Shown: one piece after another, positions 16,192 to 21,542 of the stretch
How positions within the stretch are numbered: position 1 is the first letter of the stretch
How the letters are laid out: each line of letters opens with the position of its first letter
Origin: Caryophanales bacterium UBA4869
GTDB lineage: Bacteria; Bacillota_I; Bacilli_A; RFN20; CAG-288
NCBI GenBank assembly: GCA_002399505.1
Contig: DHDT01000007.1
Coordinates: 3,955 to 25,496 of the forward strand
Direction: 5' to 3'
Length of the DNA: 21,542 nucleotides
Notes under the pieces: model-generated
Database searches by the model: none
The model's input: only the letters and a program-made list of their open reading frames with translations
What the model was told of the DNA's origin: nothing
Program-made: the position numbers and the translations under genes

Positions 16192-16220
16192 ATTGTATAG
16201 CGGAGAAAAGGAAATGTCAA
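16192..16220 (-). promoter_or_regulatory. tracrRNA promoter, overlapping the cas9 start
   Basis: On the minus strand the consensus -35 box TTGACA (16215-16220) and the -10 box TACAAT (16192-16197) are exactly 17 bases apart. The predicted start is near 16184-16187. The -35 box falls in the first codons of cas9 (ATG 16214) and the spacer holds the cas9 ribosome binding site, so this is the only visible promoter whose core lies in the translation start region of the opposing gene. Confidence 0.85.
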
Positions 16221-19200
16221 ACATGAATGAAGAGCAAAATGAAAAGAAGTACTACCTGGGACTCGATATAGGAACGGACTCTGTAGGTTGGTGTGTAACC
16301 GATAGAAACTACAATATTGTCCGAAAAGAAAGCAAACACCTTTGGGGCGCCAGGCTTTTCAGTGAAGCTCAGGACGCTTCTAAAAGAAGAAATTTCAGAG
16401 AAGCCAGACGAAGACTTGAAAGGAGAAGATGGAGAATCCTTCTTCTTCAGGATATCTTCAAAGATGAAATGGATAAGAAAGACCCTAATTTCTTTGATAG
16501 ACTTAATAATTCCGCTTTCCATATGGAAGACAAAGCAGAAAACACTAGACTGCCCTGCCTTCTTTTCAATGATGAAAATTATTCTGATAAAGAATATTAC
16601 AAAGAATATCCCACCATTTATCATCTGAGAGAAAAGATGATTGATCATCCTGAAATCAAGTTTGATATTAGGATGATTTATCTTGTCATGGCTCACATGA
16701 TCAAATATCGTGGTAATTTTATTAAAGTAGGCAAGATGGAGAATATCGGAAATGATCCTAAGACCATTATTGATCTTTTTAATCAGATCAACGATGCCTT
16801 TGATAACCTTTATCAGCCTGATCAGGATAATGATGACAGTCCTATGCCTTATGAGAAAATCAACTGCACAGATACAGCAGCTTTGAAATTAATTGAGGTG
16901 TTTAAGAAAAACAATAAGGCAACCGAAATGACTGAAGAGGTGAAGAAAGCCCTGGAAATTGATAAAAAATGCGATAAAAAGACACAATCCCTCTTGTCTT
17001 TAATTTGCGGTTCTGAAGTCAAAATTTCAAAACTGTTTGTCTTTGATGAGGAACTGTCAAAGGAAGATGATGTTATCATTGAACTCGGTTCTTCAACATT
17101 TGATGGTACCACCCTTCCTGAAATCAGCAGTAATTTCGGAGATGAAAAGACAAATATCATAATTTTAGCCAAGAGTCTTTATGACTATCGTGTTTTAGCA
17201 AATATTCTTCAGGGAAAAGAATATATATCTGAAGCTATGGTAGAAATCTATAACGAACATAAGAAACAGCTTAAAGAACTCAAAGACCTGATAAAAAGAT
17301 ATTCACCTAAGTCCTATTCTTCTTTCTTCAGAAAAACATTTGATGAAAAAGGGAAACTGATCGAGGCTAATTATTCTAACTATGTCGGTTACTGCAATGT
17401 CAAAGGTAAAGAATATTGCGGAAAACATAGTACTAATGAAGAGAATCTTTATAAGGCAATCAAAGCGATTTTGCCTATCAAAGAAGCCGAGAATCCAGAA
17501 TACCAATTGTTGAAAGAGGAAGATAGAAAAACTCTGATCGACATTTCTAAATTGATGGAGGCCAATAAGTATCTTCCCAGACAGAACTCAGGATCTAATG
17601 GTGTTCTTCCTTATCAGCTTAATGAGATGGAAATGAATAAGATCATAGATAATCAGAAAAAATATTATCCTTTCTTAGGAGAGATGGATACTGATTATCT
17701 GAATCCAAAATCACAGAGTTATAAGATAAATTCTATCCTTACTTTTAAGATCCCATATTATGTTGGTCCTCTTTCTGATCGTCTGAATCCTGACACTAAT
17801 GAAAAATTCGATAACCATTGGGCTGTTAAATCAAAACAGGGCGTGAAGATCACCCCTTGGAATTTCCATGATATCGTTGATAAAGGTGCTACTGAAGAAC
17901 AGTTCATTGAAAATCTTAAAAACCCCTGTAGTTATCTGATAGATGAGACTACATTGCCAAAATTTTCCTTATTGTACACGGAGTTTGTTCTTTTAAATGA
18001 GATGAATAATTGGCTAATCAATGGGCTTCCTATAACCAGTGATGATAAAAAATACCTATTTGAAAAAGTCTATCTTAAATACAAGAAGCCAGGCATAAAA
18101 GCAATTAAAGCTTCGCTAAAGGATAAATACTCTCAGGAAGTCAGTTTGAAGACCAGAAACGGAAAGGATGTGGAAGCCGAAGATATTCACGCTAACCTGT
18201 CAAATTGGATTGATATGGCTTCTGAACGAGGATTCGGTCCTGGTTTCTATAACGATTTGGAAAAACGAAAACTGGCTGAAGATGTCATCTATAATATCAG
18301 CGTCTTTGAAGATAAGAAGGTTGTTTCCGAAAGGTTAGATTCTTTGCCTCTTACTGAACCTCAGAAGAGATACTTCTCCTCCCTCTCTTATAAAGGCTGG
18401 GGTAAATTATCAGAGAGATTATTAAATGGAATGACTGTTGAAATGACAGATACTGATACTGGAGAAGTTCTTCCTCTAACTGTAATTCAGATTATGAGAA
18501 AGACCAGTCAGAATTTTATGGAGATTGTTCGTACTGGTGATGCAAGCAATGGATTTATGCAGCAAATCTATAAAGAAAACGTCGCAAATAATCCCACCTT
18601 GGATGACTTGATTGATTCAGAATATGCAAGTCCTGCCATGAAGAGATCGCTTCGACAGACTATGAAGATTATTGCGGAATTGAAAAAGATCCTTCACATC
18701 GATCATTTTGATACTTGTTTTGTCGAATGCACTAGATCTCCTGATGCCAAAAAAGAAAGAACTATGTCTAGGAAGACACAGCTGCAGCAAGTATATGCGG
18801 CTGCTAAAGGCTTAGCCTCAGAGATTAACTTAGGAACTCTCAAGAATGAACTTGAAAGCGTGGATGAGCAAAAATTAAGAAGCAAAAAGTACTTCCTTTA
18901 CTTTATGCAATTAGGCAAATCTGTGTATACAGGTGAACAAATAAGCCTGGATGACATTGACAAGAATTATGACATTGATCACATCATTCCCCAGGCTAAA
19001 GTCAAAGATGATAGTTTCAATAATACCGTTTTAGTTGAAAGAGGCCTTAATATCAAAAAGAGTGACCTTTATCCAATTCCTGATAACTGTATTACAGAAA
19101 AAGGAAGAGAATGGGTTGATAAGCTTTCGCATATAGGAAACAAACATTTCTCTTTAATGCCTTCTGATAAGGCCAAAAAGATTAAAAGACCTTCAAGTGA

Positions 19201-20623
19201 CTATCTTACTGATGATGAATTGGTCGGGTTCGTCAATAGACAGCTGACTATGACTGACCAGTCAGTCAAGGCTGTCTGCGATTTGATCAAGCAGACAGAT
19301 TCCAAGACTAAGGTTGTTTTCTCAAAGGCGAGTCTGGTTTCAGATTTCAGAAACGTTTTCGATATTGCCAAATGCCGTGAGATAAACGATTTCCATCATG
19401 CTCATGACGCCTATTTGAATATCGTTGTCGGCAATGTCTACAATAAGACTTTCAGCTCTTGTTTTGATAAGAGCATGTTGGAAAGAAGCAAGGATTACGC
19501 TGAAAGTCTTAAAATCAATCCTGATAATTTCTTCCGCAAGGACAAGACGATATTCAATACGGATACCAAAGTCTGGATAGCCAAGCACTATGATTTTGAT
19601 GAACACGGTAATCCAATTGAAGATCCTGAGTCTAAAGGAACAATTGACTTGATTCGAAAGAGCATTAGCCGTAATGATCCCCTTGTCACCCAGATGATGC
19701 TCACTCAGACTGGGTTTATTAATAAAACTCACATTCATTCTCCTGCCGAAAAGAGTTCAGTGATGCCCTTGAAGTTTTCTGGTCCGTTTTCCTCTGAAGG
19801 ATGGCAAGAAAAATACGGCGGCTATAATGAATTGACAGCTCCTTTCTATATGTTAATCAGATCAGAAAGCAAACCGAAAAAAGGTAAACCTTCGAAGCAT
19901 ATTTATTCGCTGGAGAATATTCCCACTGTTGATTTGATTCAGAATAAAACTAAAGAGCAACAAATTGAATACCTCAAAGCAAAATATAATCTTCTCAATC
20001 CGGAAATAGTTCTTGATAAGATTTTGATAAGAGGAATACTTGAGTTTTCGAATTCTTCAGATCCTTCTGATTTTAAGAAGTGTACAAGGATGGGCATCTC
20101 CTGTAAGTCAAATAATGTTATTTCATATGTTAATCTATTCGAATTTAAATGTGATGTCACGAGGCTCAAATACATAAAACAGGTAGAGAAGAAAAGTCAG
20201 GAGTATATAAAGGCGATGGGAAAAGATAATCAGAGCAATGTCGTTCGTTCTGATGGAACTTTATTACTGAAAAGCTTGGTAACAAAAGAAAAGAACATTG
20301 AATTGTTTGAATATTTACTTAGTGAGATTCAGAAGAGGGATTGTATTAAGAACATTAGAGGAATCCAAAAACTTATACCCCAAATTGTGGACAAGAAGGA
20401 TGCATTTGTGTCTCTTTCGATTCTTGAACAATGTTATGTTATATCCCAGCTTATTGTTTTGATAAATTGTAAGAAGATGACTTCAGATTTGGTTTTGATT
20501 GGGCTTCCTAAAAATGGAGGATCTAAGACCACTAATAAAAAACTCCCTGTCGGAACAAGAATTTTGGCTCAGTCTGTGACTGGTTTCTACGAAAAAGTTC
20601 TCTACACTATACCGGAGGATTAG
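16214..20623 (+). CDS. cas9: CRISPR-associated endonuclease Cas9 (type II-A)
   Basis: This RNA-guided DNA endonuclease uses tracrRNA and crRNA to cut invading DNA. The 1469-residue product is on the large side for type II-A. Numbering from ATG 16214: RuvC-I Gly-Leu-Asp18-Ile-Gly-Thr-Asp-Ser; Arg-rich bridge helix 55-82; a recognition lobe to about 790; RuvC-II Phe-Val-Glu838-Cys-Thr-Arg; HNH Asp-Ile-Asp-His923 with Asn946, 23 residues apart as in S. pyogenes Cas9; RuvC-III His-His1062-Ala-His-Asp1065; then a PAM-interacting C-terminal domain with Lys-Tyr-Gly-Gly and a Gln-Ser-Val-Thr-Gly-Phe-Tyr-Glu motif near the end. All catalytic residues are present. ATG 16214 has GGAG 8 bases upstream. 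ATG 16223 is an alternative start, and the frame also runs back to a TTG at 16193, which would cross the tracrRNA -10 box. First gene of the cas9-cas1-cas2 operon; csn2 is expected outside the window. Confidence 0.97.
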   Translation: MSNMNEEQNEKKYYLGLDIGTDSVGWCVTDRNYNIVRKESKHLWGARLFSEAQDASKRRNFREARRRLERRRWRILLLQDIFKDEMDKKDPNFFDRLNNSAFHMEDKAENTRLPCLLFNDENYSDKEYYKEYPTIYHLREKMIDHPEIKFDIRMIYLVMAHMIKYRGNFIKVGKMENIGNDPKTIIDLFNQINDAFDNLYQPDQDNDDSPMPYEKINCTDTAALKLIEVFKKNNKATEMTEEVKKALEIDKKCDKKTQSLLSLICGSEVKISKLFVFDEELSKEDDVIIELGSSTFDGTTLPEISSNFGDEKTNIIILAKSLYDYRVLANILQGKEYISEAMVEIYNEHKKQLKELKDLIKRYSPKSYSSFFRKTFDEKGKLIEANYSNYVGYCNVKGKEYCGKHSTNEENLYKAIKAILPIKEAENPEYQLLKEEDRKTLIDISKLMEANKYLPRQNSGSNGVLPYQLNEMEMNKIIDNQKKYYPFLGEMDTDYLNPKSQSYKINSILTFKIPYYVGPLSDRLNPDTNEKFDNHWAVKSKQGVKITPWNFHDIVDKGATEEQFIENLKNPCSYLIDETTLPKFSLLYTEFVLLNEMNNWLINGLPITSDDKKYLFEKVYLKYKKPGIKAIKASLKDKYSQEVSLKTRNGKDVEAEDIHANLSNWIDMASERGFGPGFYNDLEKRKLAEDVIYNISVFEDKKVVSERLDSLPLTEPQKRYFSSLSYKGWGKLSERLLNGMTVEMTDTDTGEVLPLTVIQIMRKTSQNFMEIVRTGDASNGFMQQIYKENVANNPTLDDLIDSEYASPAMKRSLRQTMKIIAELKKILHIDHFDTCFVECTRSPDAKKERTMSRKTQLQQVYAAAKGLASEINLGTLKNELESVDEQKLRSKKYFLYFMQLGKSVYTGEQISLDDIDKNYDIDHIIPQAKVKDDSFNNTVLVERGLNIKKSDLYPIPDNCITEKGREWVDKLSHIGNKHFSLMPSDKAKKIKRPSSDYLTDDELVGFVNRQLTMTDQSVKAVCDLIKQTDSKTKVVFSKASLVSDFRNVFDIAKCREINDFHHAHDAYLNIVVGNVYNKTFSSCFDKSMLERSKDYAESLKINPDNFFRKDKTIFNTDTKVWIAKHYDFDEHGNPIEDPESKGTIDLIRKSISRNDPLVTQMMLTQTGFINKTHIHSPAEKSSVMPLKFSGPFSSEGWQEKYGGYNELTAPFYMLIRSESKPKKGKPSKHIYSLENIPTVDLIQNKTKEQQIEYLKAKYNLLNPEIVLDKILIRGILEFSNSSDPSDFKKCTRMGISCKSNNVISYVNLFEFKCDVTRLKYIKQVEKKSQEYIKAMGKDNQSNVVRSDGTLLLKSLVTKEKNIELFEYLLSEIQKRDCIKNIRGIQKLIPQIVDKKDAFVSLSILEQCYVISQLIVLINCKKMTSDLVLIGLPKNGGSKTTNKKLPVGTRILAQSVTGFYEKVLYTIPED

Positions 20624-20626
20624 TTT

Positions 20627-21508
20627 ATGGGGTTCAGGATTGTAAAGATAAATAATCGCTCCAAACTTGAAACCCAATTGAATTACCTTGTCTGTCGAAA
20701 CGAGAAGGAGACTCGCATTCTTTTAGATGATATTTCCGTTTTGATTATTGAAAACCAGCAGGTTTGTATTACAGCAGCATTGATGTCGGAACTGATTAAT
20801 CATAAAGTGAGGGTTATGTTCTGTGACAGCAAACATAACCCTCAAGGAGAATTGATGCCATATTCCTCCTGCTTTGATTCTTCTTCAAAGATCAGAAAGC
20901 AGGTCTGCTGGGAAAAAGAGGCGGCTGATATATTGTGGAAGGATATAGTCAGGCAGAAAATCACCAATCAGGCCCTGGTTTTAAAAGAACGTGGTTATTT
21001 TGAATCCCTTGGCATTTTGATAAACTATCTCAATTCTATTGAATTGGGGGATACTACTAATAGAGAAGGCTTGGCAGCCAAGTCTTATTTTCCGGCTATA
21101 TTTGGTACTGGATTTGATCGAAGGGAAGATTCAGATATAAGAAACACCTATCTTAATTATGGCTATTCCTTGATATTAGGTATGGTAAACAGGGAGATAT
21201 CAATTTCTGGATATCTTACACAATTAGGAATTCACCATATCGGTAATACCAATCCTTTTAATCTGGGGTGTGACTTGATGGAACCAATCAGACCCCTGGT
21301 TGATAGGATGATTATCAAAGGGGATCTTAAGGCTGATACTTTCAAAGGTACTTTGCTGAGTATAGTTTCTGAGCAGGTTCTGATTGATGGCAGAGTGATG
21401 ATTTTAGAGAATGCCATAAGGTATTATGTGCTCAGTTTCTTTCAGGCTATGCTAACAGGACAGCCTAAAGATCTGCGACATATAACATTTCCAGATGAGC
21501 AACTATAG
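20627..21508 (+). CDS. cas1: CRISPR-associated integrase Cas1 (type II-A)
   Basis: Cas1 joins Cas2 to capture spacers and integrate them at the leader end of the CRISPR array. At 293 residues it has the usual length for subtype II-A. The metal-binding triad is visible as Glu147 (Asn-Arg-Glu-Gly), His204 (Gly-Ile-His-His) and Glu219 (Leu-Met-Glu-Pro-Ile-Arg-Pro), in positions matching S. pyogenes Cas1. The start ATG is 3 bases after the cas9 stop. The ribosome site GGAGGA (20614-20619) is inside the last cas9 codons, 7 bases upstream, so translation is probably coupled. The gene ends with TAG. No inactivating change is seen, so the locus should be able to acquire spacers. Confidence 0.97.
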   Translation: MGFRIVKINNRSKLETQLNYLVCRNEKETRILLDDISVLIIENQQVCITAALMSELINHKVRVMFCDSKHNPQGELMPYSSCFDSSSKIRKQVCWEKEAADILWKDIVRQKITNQALVLKERGYFESLGILINYLNSIELGDTTNREGLAAKSYFPAIFGTGFDRREDSDIRNTYLNYGYSLILGMVNREISISGYLTQLGIHHIGNTNPFNLGCDLMEPIRPLVDRMIIKGDLKADTFKGTLLSIVSEQVLIDGRVMILENAIRYYVLSFFQAMLTGQPKDLRHITFPDEQL

Positions 21509-21542
21509 ATATATGAGATCACTGTTAATGTTTGATCTCCCG
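21495..21542 (+). CDS. cas2: CRISPR-associated protein Cas2, N-terminal fragment (3' cut by window edge)
   Basis: Sixteen codons are visible. From ATG 21495 they read Met-Ser-Asn-Tyr-Arg-Tyr-Met-Arg-Ser-Leu-Leu-Met-Phe-Asp-Leu-Pro. This fits the start of type II-A Cas2 proteins, with the conserved Met-Phe-Asp-(Leu/Met)-Pro that carries the metal-site Asp. I prefer ATG 21495 because type II-A Cas2 proteins commonly open with Ser-Tyr-Arg-Tyr-Met-Arg. It overlaps cas1 by 14 bases in another frame, which suggests coupled translation. ATG 21513 is the other possible start. The rest of the gene, csn2 and the repeat array lie beyond the window. Confidence 0.9.
   Translation, partial: MSNYRYMRSLLMFDLP

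Noticed and set aside
16015..16213. A CRISPR array or remnant repeat upstream of cas9
   Set aside because: Only one repeat-like segment exists (about 16161-16186), with no spaced copies. It is better explained as the complement of the tracrRNA anti-repeat.
16193..16213. TTG at 16193 as the cas9 start
   Set aside because: It has no ribosome site of its own and lies on the tracrRNA -10 box. ATG 16214 is preceded by GGAG at a good distance and keeps the usual short N-terminus.
16217..16696. 159-codon open frame on the minus strand inside cas9
   Set aside because: It is fully antisense to the conserved Cas9 N-terminus, and its product shows no family features.

Overview
The window looks like chromosomal DNA from a Gram-positive, low-GC bacterium, probably a gut-associated member of Bacilli or a Mollicutes relative. 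The grounds are a type II-A CRISPR-cas locus, Gram-positive style lipoproteins, many TTGATA/TATAAT-like promoters and AT-rich intergenic gaps. TGG is used for Trp and the genes are free of in-frame TGA, so the standard bacterial code applies. None of the nine genes with a visible end stops with TGA (five TAA, four TAG). The species cannot be named from the sequence alone.

Layout. (1) 1-1132, plus strand: the 3' end of a secreted protein built from repeated CBM6/CBM35-like carbohydrate-binding domains, closed by a terminator. (2) 1245-11840, minus strand: a cell-surface cluster, read from right to left. It holds a 391-residue single-pass membrane protein, two giant paralogous proteins (1362 and 1347 residues) built from about five divergent repeat units each, and a 394-residue lipoprotein with its own promoter. 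None is a family I can name. (3) 12113-13849, minus strand: a lipoprotein with a bacterial Ig-like domain and a transglutaminase-like domain in which the usual third catalytic Asp appears to be Cys. (4) 14119-16014, plus strand: a 631-residue protein with a PD-(D/E)XK-like nuclease motif fused to a DUF2075/Schlafen-like SF1 helicase. (5) 16095-21542: a type II-A CRISPR-Cas locus with a divergent tracrRNA on the minus strand, then cas9, cas1 and the first codons of cas2 on the plus strand. csn2 and the CRISPR array are not in the window and presumably lie past the right edge.

How the parts work together. cas9-cas1-cas2 are tightly packed: cas1 has its ribosome binding site inside the last codons of cas9, and cas2 overlaps cas1. 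The tracrRNA is read away from cas9 from a near-consensus promoter whose -35 box lies in the first codons of cas9, so tracrRNA and cas9 expression are physically interlocked. If cas9 is transcribed from the TATAAT at 16086, its leader would be antisense to the whole tracrRNA. The surface cluster is the least explained part. Its members share a repeated beta-rich pattern but use different anchors (transmembrane helix, uncleaved or cleaved signal helix, lipid), which suggests they act together in the envelope.
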